Shown here one piece after another: positions 1-6,999 of a stretch of 21,120 nt of DNA. Location: the NCBI GenBank assembly GCA_041688815.1, contig JBDNHK010000045.1:1-21120 (forward strand). The letters are read 5' to 3'. The position numbers were made by a program, and so were the translations under genes. This DNA is from Rhabdothermincola_A sp041688815. GTDB taxonomy: Bacteria; Actinomycetota; Acidimicrobiia; Acidimicrobiales; Acidimicrobilacustridaceae. The notes below the pieces were generated by a model, which was not told the origin of the DNA, did no database searches, and saw nothing but the letters and a program-made list of their open reading frames with translations. Position 1 is the first letter of the stretch; each line of letters opens with the position of its first letter.

Positions 1-104
1 CGCTGCTCACCGTCGAGGACGCCGGTCAGCCACTCCCCAGCTCGACGATGGAATCGGCTTCGCTCGTCGACGGCGTAAAGCAGGATGTTGGCGTCGATGA
101 GCAC
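1..104 (-). CDS. PIN-domain (VapC-type) ribonuclease toxin, N-terminal part only
   Basis: The minus strand opens with a GTG at 104-102 and reads 34 residues to the window edge, where the gene is cut off. The visible protein starts VLIDANILLYAVDE and continues with a HRRAGEWL stretch. This is the usual start of PIN-domain toxins of the VapC type: the first catalytic Asp is residue 4 of the DAN motif, followed by a helix ending in a WL pair. PIN toxins are Mg2+-dependent RNases that cut tRNA or rRNA. The frame is closed by a stop at 158-156 with no ATG between, so GTG 104 is the only credible start. No clear Shine-Dalgarno site lies before it. No antitoxin gene lies just upstream, because the next gene diverges; a partner would have to be outside the window. 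The remaining acidic residues cannot be checked. Confidence 0.72.
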   Translation of the reverse strand, partial: MLIDANILLYAVDERSRFHRRAGEWLTGVLDGEQ

Positions 105-222
105 GGGGTCAACGGGCCATTCGTTGGAGGTGCCGCCCAGAGCCGGAGGTCGGCATCACTAGGGTGAGCGGCGGAGCGCCGGCACCCCTGGTCGGCACCT
201 GTCGAGCCGTGTCCGGAGTCCG

Positions 223-1149
223 ATGACCACCGTCGTCACGCTGCTCGCCGGCATCATCGCCGCTGGAACGGGCGGCGAGCTGTTCGTGCGTGGTGCCGTG
301 GGCATCGCCGCATGGGCACGGGTGCCGGCGGCGATCATCGCTGTCACGGTGGCCGCCTTCGCCACGTCGAGCCCCGAGCTCTTCGTGGCACTCAGCGCAG
401 CCGCGAACGACACGCCCGCCCTCGCCTTCGGCGACGCACTCGGGTCGAACGTGGCCAACGTCGGGCTCATCCTCGGCCTGGCCCTGTTGATCCATCCGGT
501 GATCGCCGAACGCGACACGGTGCGACGCGACCTGCCGGTGGCCGTGGCCCTCCCCTTCCTCATCTTCGCCCTGATCGTCGACGGCACGATGTCCCGCGTC
601 GACGGCGTGGTGCTGCTCGCCGTCTTCACGGCGTGGCTGGGGGTCACCGTGCGTCATGCCCGGAGGGCACGGGCCGACTCGGTGGAGGTCCCCGGCAAGC
701 GGAACCGGGGCCGCGCCGTGCTCCTGGTCGGCGTCGGGCTGGTCCTGCTCGTCGTGGCCGGTCGGCTCATCGTGGTCGCGGCCGGAGCGATCGGGGACGG
801 CCTCGGGCTCGACCCCTTCGTGGTGGGCGCCACCTTCGTGGCCTTCGGCACCTCGATGCCCGAACTGGCCACCGTGCTGGCGGCCGGATTGCGGGGCCAC
901 GAGGAGATCGGTCTCGGTGCCGTCATCGGTTCCAACATCTTCAACGGCCTCTGGATCATCGGTGTCGTCGCCGTGCTCAGCCCCTTCGACGTCGCCCTGG
1001 ACGAGGCCGCGCTCAGCCTCGCCGCCGGAGCGCTGAGCATCCTGTTCCTCGTGCCCGGCCGCCGACTGGCCCTCGGCCGATGGCGGGGCGTCGCCCTGCT
1101 CGGGCTCTACGTGGGCTTCGTGGCCCTCGTGGTGGCGGCCGGGGGCTGA
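223..1149 (+). CDS. CaCA-family sodium/calcium (cation) exchanger, YrbG-like
   Basis: A 308-residue integral membrane protein with about ten hydrophobic segments. It carries the two inverted alpha repeats of the Ca2+/cation antiporter superfamily. The first has TSSPEL near residue 48 followed by GDALGSNVANVGLILG; the second has FGTSMPEL near 209 followed by GAVIGSNIFN. The acidic Glu in each (S/T)PEL motif and the GSN motifs are the ion-binding core known from NCX and CaCA structures. It probably exports Ca2+ (or another cation) from the cytoplasm in exchange for Na+ or H+. The length is normal for bacterial YrbG-type members. The ATG at 223 is preceded by GGAG at 215-218. It is a single gene, divergent from the PIN toxin. 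Ion specificity is inferred from the family only. Confidence 0.93.
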   Translation: MTTVVTLLAGIIAAGTGGELFVRGAVGIAAWARVPAAIIAVTVAAFATSSPELFVALSAAANDTPALAFGDALGSNVANVGLILGLALLIHPVIAERDTVRRDLPVAVALPFLIFALIVDGTMSRVDGVVLLAVFTAWLGVTVRHARRARADSVEVPGKRNRGRAVLLVGVGLVLLVVAGRLIVVAAGAIGDGLGLDPFVVGATFVAFGTSMPELATVLAAGLRGHEEIGLGAVIGSNIFNGLWIIGVVAVLSPFDVALDEAALSLAAGALSILFLVPGRRLALGRWRGVALLGLYVGFVALVVAAGG

Positions 1150-1209
1150 CGCACACCGCAGCGCGCCGCGACCGGGACCGGGACCGACCAAGACGACCAC
1201 CGCTCCAAC

Positions 1210-1332
1210 TCAGGCCGTCACCCAGATCGGCACCTCGGCGCCGGTCGACCCGGCGTTGATGTCGAGCTGCTCGTAGCCCGGATTCACCGCCTCGGTGTCG
1301 GGCGGCACCCTCGAGCCGTTCGAGCACCTCAC
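1210..1332 (-). CDS. Small ORF or C-terminal gene remnant, unknown function
   Basis: This stretch lies in the 256-bp gap between the cation exchanger and the TSUP gene. It holds a 40-codon minus-strand frame, from a GTG at 1332-1330 to a TGA at 1212-1210, in which nearly every codon ends in G or C, as in the real genes here. The second half reads like ordinary protein (PPDTEAVNPGYEQLDINAG, then a TGAEVPIWV ending). No Shine-Dalgarno site precedes the GTG, and a TGA closes the frame two codons upstream. It could therefore be the surviving C-terminal end of a decayed larger protein rather than a complete small gene. I do not recognise the family. The rest of 1150-1405 shows nothing else I can support apart from the TSUP start region. 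Confidence 0.35.
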   Translation of the reverse strand: MRCSNGSRVPPDTEAVNPGYEQLDINAGSTGAEVPIWVTA

Positions 1333-1405
1333 CTGTCACAACGCCAAAGCATTCCCCGCGCCGAACGTGGTTCAGCGGGCGCACCGCCATGGGCGAGGAT
1401 GGGGT

Positions 1406-2194
1406 GTGAGCCCGATCGAGCTGCTGTTCCTGGCCGCCGCCGGTGGGGCCGCCGGGTTCGTGAACGCGGTGGCCGGCGGGGGCACACTCATCTCGTTCCC
1501 GGCGCTCACCGCGGTAGGGGTGCCCATCGTCTCGGCCAACGTCACCTCCACCATCGCCCTGACCCCCGGCTACGTGGGCGGCGCCTACGCCCAACGCGAC
1601 TCGGTGCGCCGCCAGTGGAACCGCCTCCGCATCCTCGCCCCGGCCGGGGCCCTGGGTGGCCTGCTCGGCGGCGTGCTGCTGTTGACCACGAGCGACGACC
1701 TGCTGCGCCTGCTGATCCCGTACCTCATCCTGCTGTCGTGCGCCCTGCTGGCCGGCCAGGACAAGGTGCGCGACCTCGTCGAGGCCCGCCGCGCCCGCCG
1801 CCAGGCCAGCGAGCAAGGCGCCAGGGAGCGGGCCGACCACGGCCTGTCGGCCGCGGCCATCATCACCGTGTTCCTGGCCTCGATCTACGGCGGCTACTTC
1901 GGTGCCGGCCTCGGCATCGTGTTCCTGGCCGTGCTCGGAGTGTTCCTGCCCGACGACCTCAGCGACGTCAACGCCCTGAAGCAGTCCCTCGCGGTGGTCG
2001 TCAACCTCACTGCGGCGGCGTTCTTCGTGTTCTCCGGCCGGGTGTGGTGGGCAGCGGCGTTGGTGATGGCGATCGGTGCGGTGCTCGGCGGCAACCTCGG
2101 TGGGCGGGTGGCCGGGCGGCTCGACCCGCTGGTGTTCCGGTGGATCGTCGTCGCCATCGGGGTCGGCATCGCCATCGTCTACCTCGTGCGCTGA
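1406..2194 (+). CDS. TSUP (TauE/SafE, DUF81) family membrane permease
   Basis: A 262-residue protein with eight or so hydrophobic segments in two similar halves. It begins with the family-typical AGFVNAVAGGGTLISFPAL segment and VPIVSANVTSTIAL. The second half opens with FLASIYGGYFGAGLGIVFLAVLG, and NALKQSLAVVVNL follows. These paired motifs mark the 4-TMS Sulfite Exporter/TauE (TSUP) family, whose members move sulfite, sulfonates or other small organosulfur or carboxylate anions. A longer reading from an ATG at 1295 would add a polar 37-residue leader that does not fit the family. I chose GTG 1406, which has GAGG at 1395-1398 at good spacing. The gene stands alone and ends at a strong hairpin facing the convergent dehydrogenase operon. 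The substrate is not predictable. Confidence 0.92.
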   Translation: MSPIELLFLAAAGGAAGFVNAVAGGGTLISFPALTAVGVPIVSANVTSTIALTPGYVGGAYAQRDSVRRQWNRLRILAPAGALGGLLGGVLLLTTSDDLLRLLIPYLILLSCALLAGQDKVRDLVEARRARRQASEQGARERADHGLSAAAIITVFLASIYGGYFGAGLGIVFLAVLGVFLPDDLSDVNALKQSLAVVVNLTAAAFFVFSGRVWWAAALVMAIGAVLGGNLGGRVAGRLDPLVFRWIVVAIGVGIAIVYLVR

Positions 2195-2228
2195 CGCTCG
2201 GCGCCGACTCGCCAACCGATCCAGAACG

Positions 2229-2264
2229 CAGTTCGACCCCGGACCGAGGCCCGGGGTCGAACTG
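2229..2264. terminator. Perfect 14-bp stem hairpin between convergent genes
   Basis: CAGTTCGACCCCGG at 2229-2242 pairs perfectly with CCGGGGTCGAACTG at 2251-2264 across an 8-nt loop. It sits 34 bp after the TSUP stop and 70 bp from the end of the convergent dehydrogenase gene. There is no T-tract, which is common for terminator hairpins in high-GC actinobacteria. It probably stops transcription from both sides. The arm contains a GTTCGAC word reminiscent of a tRNA T-arm, but no tRNA fold surrounds it. Confidence 0.75.
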
Positions 2265-2334
2265 GATTCCCCCTCCGGTGAATTCGGGCCGGGCCCCGCC
2301 GCCCCCCGACGACGAGACCCGGCCGGCGCCGGCG

Positions 2335-3396
2335 CTAGGCCGGCGTGTCGGCCAGCAGCTTGCCGAGGCGAACCAGGCTGGCGGAGGTACCGCCGAGGAA
2401 CAGCTCGTGGTACTTGGTCCACAGGTAGTAGCGGTGCAGCGGGTAGTCGCGGTCGACACCCACGCCGCCGTGCAGGTGGACGGCAGCGTGCACGACCCGC
2501 TGCCCACCCTCGGCGGCCCAGTACTTGGCCGAGGCGACCTGCTCGGACGCCGGCTCGCGATTGTCGAGCAGCGTGACGGCCTGCCAGGCGGTGAGCCAGA
2601 TGGCTTCGCTGTCGATGCGGGCGTCGGCGGCGCGCTGGGCCACGGCCTGGAAGGTGGCGATCACCCGGTCGAACTGCACCCGCTCCTTCACGTAGTCGGA
2701 GGTGAGCGACAGGGCCTGGGCGGTGACCCCGGCCATGATCACGCACTGGCCGGCCAGGCCCCGCTCGACCATGAAGGTGAGGCCCTCGGGGCCGCTGATC
2801 TTCTCGCCGACGGCGCCGTTCAGTTCGACCATGGCGTCGGGGATGTCGTCGACGGTGTCCTGGCGGGTGACGGTGACGCCGGCGGCGTCGGCGGCCACGT
2901 AGTAGAGGCCGTCGGTGGCCGACACGATGAAGGCGTCGGCCACGTGGCCGAACGGGGCGCAGACCTTGACGCCGGTGAGCTTGCCGTCGACGGCCACCAG
3001 GGCCGGGTCGAGGACATCACCCACGAGGTCGTGCAGCGCCACGGTGACGATGCGTTCGCCCGATGCCAGACCCTCGAGCTGCTCGGCGGTGCCGAACTCG
3101 GCCAGCACCGGGCCGGCCATGGCCATGACGGGCAGGGCGGGAACGGCGGCCACGAAACGGCCCACCTCTTCGAGCACGATGGCGACCTCGGTGAAGCCGA
3201 GCCCGGCACCGCCGGCCGACTCGGGCAGTCCGATGCCCACGAGCCCCAGCTCGGCCATCTCGCGCCACAGGGCGAGGTCGACGCCGGTGTCGCTCTCGCG
3301 AACGGTCTTCAGGTGCTCGGGGGTGACCTTGTCGGTGAGGAGCCGGTTGGTGAGGCCACGCAGCTCTTCCTGATCGGAGGTGAAGGAGAAGTCCAT
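2335..3396 (-). CDS. Acyl-CoA dehydrogenase, small subunit of a probable heteromeric pair
   Basis: A 353-residue FAD-dependent acyl-CoA dehydrogenase fold. The N-terminal alpha domain starts MDFSFTSDQEELR; a middle beta domain and a C-terminal helical domain with KERVQFDRVIATFQAVAQRAAD follow. The usual C-terminal YEGTSxxQR segment, which holds the catalytic Glu in medium-chain enzymes, is replaced by FLGGTSASLVR, and the middle domain lacks a clear FAD-binding motif. This is the pattern of the shorter subunit of alpha2beta2 dehydrogenases such as the mycobacterial FadE26-27 and FadE28-29 (ChsE) pairs, where two different ACADs share the FAD site. The larger ACAD ends only 35 nt upstream on the same strand, so the two are probably co-transcribed and co-assembled. 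A longer frame upstream of ATG 3396 is an antisense shadow of the neighbour. Substrate unknown; steroid side-chain acyl-CoA is an inference. Confidence 0.9.
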   Translation of the reverse strand: MDFSFTSDQEELRGLTNRLLTDKVTPEHLKTVRESDTGVDLALWREMAELGLVGIGLPESAGGAGLGFTEVAIVLEEVGRFVAAVPALPVMAMAGPVLAEFGTAEQLEGLASGERIVTVALHDLVGDVLDPALVAVDGKLTGVKVCAPFGHVADAFIVSATDGLYYVAADAAGVTVTRQDTVDDIPDAMVELNGAVGEKISGPEGLTFMVERGLAGQCVIMAGVTAQALSLTSDYVKERVQFDRVIATFQAVAQRAADARIDSEAIWLTAWQAVTLLDNREPASEQVASAKYWAAEGGQRVVHAAVHLHGGVGVDRDYPLHRYYLWTKYHELFLGGTSASLVRLGKLLADTPA

Positions 3397-3431
3397 GGTT
3401 GCTTTCGTCGTCGAGGGAGGCGGCGGGCGGT

Positions 3432-4607
3432 TCAGCGAGCCGAGCGGGGGAAGCCCAGCCCGAACATGGCGATGAGGTCGCGCTGCAGTTCGTTGGTGCC
3501 GCCGCCGAAGGTGAGGATGATCGAGCCCCGGATACCGGACTCGAGCCGGCTGCGCAGGATGGACTCGGGGGCGTCGGCCTTGAGATAGCTGCGCGGGCCG
3601 AGGATCTCCATGAGCAGGCGGTAGGCCTCGAGGTAGAACTCGGTGCCGAACACCTTCACGCTCGACGCGTCGGCCGGGTGCAGGGCGTGCTCCTCGGCCG
3701 ACCACGCCACCTTCCAGTTGGCCAGGCGCAGGTACTCGAGGCGGGCGTGCACCCGGGCCAGGTTGAGCTGCACCCACTCCTGGTCGATGACGCGACGGCC
3801 GTCGGGCAGGGTGTTCTCCTGGGCCCAGCGGCGCACGTCGGTGAGGATGCCCTCGGGCATGCCGCTCGAGCAGAGGGTGACGCGCTCGTGGTTGAGCTGG
3901 TTGGTGATGAGCCCCCAACCGCCGTTCTCCTCACCGACGAGGAACTTGGCCGGCACGCGGACGTCGTCGAAGAAGGTGGCGTTGATGTCGTGCTCACCCA
4001 TGAGGGTGAGGGGCTGGATGGTGATACCGGGCGTGTCCATCGGGACGATGATCACCGAGATGCCCTTGTGCTTCTTGGCCTCGGGATCGGTGCGCACGGC
4101 CAGCCAGCAGTAGTCGGCACCACCGGCGAGGGAGGTCCACATCTTCTGGCCGTTGATGACGTACTCGTCGCCGTCGCGCACGGCGCGGGTCTGGAGGGCG
4201 GCGAGGTCGGTGCCGGCCTGGGGCTCGGAGTAGCCGATGCAGAAGTGGATGTCGCCGGCGAGGATCTTCGGGACGAAGAACTCCTTCTGGAAGTCGGTGC
4301 CGTAGTTCATGATCGTCGGGCCGACGGTGTTGATGGTGAGCATCGGCACCGGGGCGCCCGCTCGCATCGACTCGTCGAAGAAGACGAACTGGTCGACGGG
4401 CTTGCGGCCCTGGCCGCCCCACTCCTTCGGCCAACCGACGCCGGCCCACCCGTCGGCGCACATCTGCTTCCACACCCGCTTGGTGGCATCACCGATGCCG
4501 TGGCTGTGGGAGAGCTCCTCGACCGTTTCGGCGTCGAGGAGCTGGTCGTAGTACTCACGCAGCTCGGCGCGGAAGGCTTCTTGTTCAGTTGTGTACCCGA
4601 TCTCCAT
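3432..4607 (-). CDS. Acyl-CoA dehydrogenase, large subunit of a probable heteromeric pair
   Basis: A 391-residue acyl-CoA dehydrogenase with the full signature set. It has a helical N-domain (MEIGYTTEQEAFRAEL), GWAGVGWPKEWGGQG, the middle-domain FAD/substrate motif CIGYSEPQAGTDLAAL near residue 135, INGQKMWTS, and the C-terminal FGGGTNELQRDLIAMFGLGFPR. It catalyses alpha/beta-dehydrogenation of an acyl-CoA with FAD, passing electrons to ETF. The medium-chain type Glu in YEGTS is Gly here. A Glu is present in LNHERVTL, the helix-G region where isovaleryl-CoA dehydrogenase-type and FadE29-type enzymes place their base, so that residue is the candidate. It is the first gene of the pair. ATG 4607 is preferred over an upstream ATG because the protein starts exactly like the family and a -10 box lies 8 nt before it. 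There is no Shine-Dalgarno site. Confidence 0.93.
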   Translation of the reverse strand: MEIGYTTEQEAFRAELREYYDQLLDAETVEELSHSHGIGDATKRVWKQMCADGWAGVGWPKEWGGQGRKPVDQFVFFDESMRAGAPVPMLTINTVGPTIMNYGTDFQKEFFVPKILAGDIHFCIGYSEPQAGTDLAALQTRAVRDGDEYVINGQKMWTSLAGGADYCWLAVRTDPEAKKHKGISVIIVPMDTPGITIQPLTLMGEHDINATFFDDVRVPAKFLVGEENGGWGLITNQLNHERVTLCSSGMPEGILTDVRRWAQENTLPDGRRVIDQEWVQLNLARVHARLEYLRLANWKVAWSAEEHALHPADASSVKVFGTEFYLEAYRLLMEILGPRSYLKADAPESILRSRLESGIRGSIILTFGGGTNELQRDLIAMFGLGFPRSAR

Positions 4608-4615
4608 GAGGCGAG

Positions 4616-4643
4616 ACAGTAGCCAAAGGTGAACACGGTCACA
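4616..4643 (-). promoter_or_regulatory. Putative leaderless promoter of the acyl-CoA dehydrogenase operon
   Basis: Read on the minus strand, TACTGT (4621-4616) fits an actinobacterial -10 box (TANNNT). TGTGAC (4643-4638) lies 16 bp further upstream as a weak -35. Only eight bases separate the -10 box from ATG 4607, so transcription would start at or next to the start codon. This matches the lack of a Shine-Dalgarno site. A GTGA-N6-TCAC dyad (4630-4643) overlaps the -35 and could be a regulator site. Confidence 0.4.
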
Positions 4644-4762
4644 CATTCGGGCGCGCACTTGTTTCGAGCGCTTCTCGATCACTGGGTTTCAGCGGCGCGT
4701 CAGCACCTTGTGGAACCCGCCGGCGAGGTGCGCACGGCCACCCTGACCACTCCGACGGGCGT

Positions 4763-4779
4763 ACCCGGGGCTACCGGGT
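4763..4779. promoter_or_regulatory. Inverted repeat upstream of the SDR pair, possible operator
   Basis: ACCCGG at 4763-4768 and CCGGGT at 4774-4779 form a perfect dyad around GGCTA, flanked by CGTA and TACG further out. It lies 44 bp before the start of the first SDR in the 216-bp divergent gap shared with the dehydrogenase operon. Its position fits an operator or a leader hairpin. I see no convincing -35/-10 pair for the plus-strand genes here, and no gene in 4608-4823. Confidence 0.3.
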
Positions 4780-4823
4780 CTACGTGCCGTCGAGCCTCCC
4801 AGCCACGTGCTTGACTGACCGCC

Positions 4824-5438
4824 ATGTCCGAGCAGACCGAGCCGCTCCACGTCGCCGTGGTGGGCGCCGGACCGCTGGCCCAGGCCTTGGCCGGCGGACT
4901 CGCTGCTCTCGGCCACGACCCCGAACTGACCGATTCCTCCCTGCCGGGACACGGTCGGCTCGATGCCGCCGTGTTCGCCCCGTGGGATCCGGCCCTCGTC
5001 ACGCCCCGTCCACTGGTGGACCTCATCGACGACGAGTTCGGGGCGGCGTGGCAGGACACGCTCGACGACGCCGTGACCATGTGCAAGCGGTCGCGCGATC
5101 GCTTCGAAGGCAACGGTGGTCGCCTGGTGATGGTGGTGCCCACCATAGCCATGGCCGGTGGCGCCGGCTACGCCCACTGGGCCGCCGCCGCCGAAGGGGT
5201 GCGACTGCTGGCCAAGTCCGCCACCCGCCAATGGGGCCCTGTGGGGATCACCGCCAACGTCCTGGCCGTCGGCCCCGACGACGTACTGGCCGACCCCGAA
5301 GCCGCCGGGCCGGTGTCGATCGCCTCGCCGGCGCTGCCCGACGCCGACCCGGGCGAGGTGCTGGCCTTCTTGTGCAGCCCCGCCGCCGCGAACCTCGGCG
5401 GCCAGACCCTCGTCGTGGACGGTGGGCTGTGGATGTGA
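4824..5438 (+). CDS. Degenerate short-chain dehydrogenase-like protein, probably non-catalytic
   Basis: A 204-residue Rossmann-type protein of SDR descent. It ends like an SDR (EVLAFLCSPAAANLGGQTLVVDGGLWM) and has the ATRQWGPVGITANVLAVGP segment. The active site is eroded. The cofactor motif is GAGPLAQA (residues 14-21) instead of TGxxxGxG, and the serine region reads VVPTIAMAGG. Tyr116 is followed by Ala at the +4 position where the catalytic Lys belongs (YAHWA in place of YxxxK). At 204 residues it is about 40-50 shorter than active SDRs. It overlaps the next, intact SDR by four bases (GTGA), so the two are translationally coupled. The degenerate-plus-intact order resembles the two halves of FabG4-type high-molecular-weight ketoreductases split into separate genes. 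A structural or regulatory subunit is my inference. Confidence 0.8.
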   Translation: MSEQTEPLHVAVVGAGPLAQALAGGLAALGHDPELTDSSLPGHGRLDAAVFAPWDPALVTPRPLVDLIDDEFGAAWQDTLDDAVTMCKRSRDRFEGNGGRLVMVVPTIAMAGGAGYAHWAAAAEGVRLLAKSATRQWGPVGITANVLAVGPDDVLADPEAAGPVSIASPALPDADPGEVLAFLCSPAAANLGGQTLVVDGGLWM

Positions 5439-6196
5439 GCCGACTCAGCAACAGGGTCGCCATCGTCACCGGCGCCGGTCAAGGCGTGGGCGAGGGCATC
5501 GCTCACGCCTTGGCTCGACAGGGCGCATCGGTGGTGGTGGCCGCCCGCCGTGCCGCCACCGGCGAGCCGGTGGCCGGGGCCATCCGGGCCGGCGGTGGCG
5601 ACGCGGTGTGCATCGTCACCGACGTCACCGAGCGGGCGTCGATCGAGGCCGGTGTGGCCGCCACCGTCGAGCGCTTCGGCCGGCTCGACATCGTGGTGCA
5701 CAACGCCTTCGCCGGTGGGGTGGCCACCCGCCTCGAGTCCACCCCTGACGACGTCTGGTTCCAGCTGTCGCGCACTGCGGTGTGGGCCAGCTTCTGGTGC
5801 GCCCAGGCCGCCCACCCCCATCTGGCCTCGAGCCCGCACGGTCGGTACGTGATGCTCACCTCCCCCGCCGGGGTGGAGGGCAGCGCCAACCTGCCCCTCT
5901 ACGCGCCGGTGAAGGGCGCCCAGCGGGCCATCGCCAAGAGCCTGGCCCGCGAGTGGGGGCCCGACGGCATCACCGTCAACTGCATCGCCCCGGTGGCCGA
6001 GACGCCCGCCCTCACCGACATCTTCGAACAGGTCCCCACCCTGCGCGGCTCGATCGAGGCCCGCACCCCGCTCGGCCGCATCGGTGACCCCATCGCCGAC
6101 ATCGGCGGAGTGGCCGTGTTCCTGTGCAGCGACGAGGCCTCATTCGTGTCGGGGCAAACCATCGTCTGCGACGGCGGCTCCTTCCTCGGGCTCTGA
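5435..6196 (+). CDS. Short-chain dehydrogenase/reductase (SDR), FabG-like
   Basis: A 253-residue classical SDR with an intact active site: TGAGQGVG at residues 12-19 for NAD(P), catalytic Ser143 (MLTSPAG), Tyr156 and Lys160 (YAPVK), and the C-terminal FLCSDEASFVSGQTIVCDGGSF. The usual NNAG reads HNAF (89-92). It probably oxidises or reduces a 3-hydroxy/3-keto acyl or ring alcohol with NAD(P). The GTG start at 5435 overlaps the stop of the degenerate SDR, fixing both the start and their co-expression. A longer frame running back to 4784 is out of frame with the real upstream gene. The position next to a divergent ACAD operon suggests that both act in one acyl-CoA or steroid-like breakdown route; this is context only. 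Confidence 0.93.
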   Translation: MSRLSNRVAIVTGAGQGVGEGIAHALARQGASVVVAARRAATGEPVAGAIRAGGGDAVCIVTDVTERASIEAGVAATVERFGRLDIVVHNAFAGGVATRLESTPDDVWFQLSRTAVWASFWCAQAAHPHLASSPHGRYVMLTSPAGVEGSANLPLYAPVKGAQRAIAKSLAREWGPDGITVNCIAPVAETPALTDIFEQVPTLRGSIEARTPLGRIGDPIADIGGVAVFLCSDEASFVSGQTIVCDGGSFLGL

Positions 6197-6246
6197 CCCC
6201 AGCCGCCCGTTCCCGGGGTCGCCTGTTCCTCGCCTGGCCGCAGGAA

Positions 6247-6666
6247 TCAGCCGACCCGCCAGGGATCAACCAGATCGATGCCCGTATGTTCGAAGTCCTT
6301 CGTGTTTCGGGTGGCGAGCGAGCGGTCGTGGGAGAGGCAGATGGAGGCGATCTGTGCATCGAAACCATCGATCGGCTGTCCGACACGAACTCGGGTGTCG
6401 ACGATCCGCGAGTAGTGGACGGCCGCGTTCGCATCGAAGGCCAGCACCTTGTCCGCGAAGGTGGCGAACACATCAGTGGCGGTCGAGCGCAAGAGCTCCT
6501 TGCGCGACCCCGGGGGGAGACGCTCGATGCCGTACAAGATCTCCGCGAGGGTGATCGCGGTCGTGTACAGCGCCGCGCCGGGCTGGTCGAGGGTCCAGCG
6601 GCGGACCGATTCGTCAGGCTCGGCCTTCATGAGTTCGGACACCACGTTGGTGTCGACGACGATCAT
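6247..6666 (-). CDS. vapC: VapC/FitB-type PIN-domain toxin
   Basis: A 139-residue PIN-domain protein starting MIVVDTNVVSELMK. The acidic metal-binding set is complete: Asp5 in DTN, Glu42 in TLAEILYGIERLP, Asp103 in GFDAQIA, and Asp124 in RNTKDFE. The latter two motifs are typical of the FitB branch of VapC toxins. It is an Mg2+-dependent endoribonuclease that slows translation when free of antitoxin. Its ATG at 6666 overlaps the stop of the antitoxin gene by four bases, the standard order with antitoxin first. The gene is convergent with the SDR pair, with 50 bp between stops and no strong terminator. Length is normal and nothing suggests inactivation. Confidence 0.95.
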   Translation of the reverse strand: MIVVDTNVVSELMKAEPDESVRRWTLDQPGAALYTTAITLAEILYGIERLPPGSRKELLRSTATDVFATFADKVLAFDANAAVHYSRIVDTRVRVGQPIDGFDAQIASICLSHDRSLATRNTKDFEHTGIDLVDPWRVG

Positions 6667-6908
6667 GGGCTCACTTCAGCAGCACGGGTCGGCGTGGACC
6701 GCGCCGGCAGGTCGAGCTCGACGCCACCGACCTCGTCGAAGCGGTCGAGCAGTGTCGCGAGGAGCCCACGAGACTCGCTCGGTTCGCTGACCGCGTCGGT
6801 GAGGATGAGGCGGATCTCGGCCTCCATCGATCGGCCGTGCGCGGCCGCTCGCACCCGGAGCCGCTCTCTCACGTGATCATCCAGGTCCCTGATACTCACC
6901 GCAGCCAT
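6663..6908 (-). CDS. vapB: VapB/FitA-type ribbon-helix-helix antitoxin
   Basis: An 81-residue protein. The N-terminal part (AAVSIRDLDDHVRERLRVRAAAHGRSMEAEIRLIL) is the FitA-like ribbon-helix-helix DNA-binding domain: one beta strand, then two helices with the conserved GRSMEAEIR turn. The C-terminal 40 residues (LLDRFDEVGGVELDLPAR) would wrap the toxin and block its active site. It binds as a dimer to its own promoter, and the toxin complex strengthens this repression. The ATG at 6908 has a strong GGGAGG Shine-Dalgarno (6918-6913) four bases away. A repeated GCTAGC palindrome lies directly upstream as the expected operator. Confidence 0.94.
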   Translation of the reverse strand: MAAVSIRDLDDHVRERLRVRAAAHGRSMEAEIRLILTDAVSEPSESRGLLATLLDRFDEVGGVELDLPARSTPTRAAEVSP

Positions 6909-6920
6909 CGCGCCTCCCGG

Positions 6921-6937
6921 TTGCTAGCAATGCTAGC
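6921..6937 (-). promoter_or_regulatory. VapBC autoregulatory operator and -10 box
   Basis: TTGCTAGCAATGCTAGC holds two copies of the self-palindromic GCTAGC (6923-6928 and 6932-6937), nine bases apart centre to centre. This is the tandem half-site layout used by ribbon-helix-helix dimers. On the minus strand the site contains TAGCAT (6935-6930), a fair -10 box. Bound VapB would therefore cover the promoter 12 bp before the antitoxin start. Confidence 0.65.
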
Positions 6938-6999
6938 GGGTCCTCCGAGGCAGAGCGACGAGGCCCGCCCGAGCGGACCGGATCACTCCTGATAGGTGG

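Noticed and set aside
2229..2264. Possible tRNA T-arm (GTTCGAC within the hairpin)
   Set aside because: The stem is a 14-bp continuous hairpin with no acceptor, D or anticodon arms around it; a terminator explains it better.
1013..3588. 577-codon minus and 729-codon plus frames across the exchanger, TSUP and small ACAD genes
   Set aside because: They cross several real genes and a terminator hairpin, and are Arg/Pro- or Gly/His-rich without domains.
4629..4814. 61-codon plus-strand ORF in the divergent gap before the SDR pair
   Set aside because: Third-position GC is mixed, there is no ribosome site and it overlaps the presumed dehydrogenase promoter; not supported as a gene.
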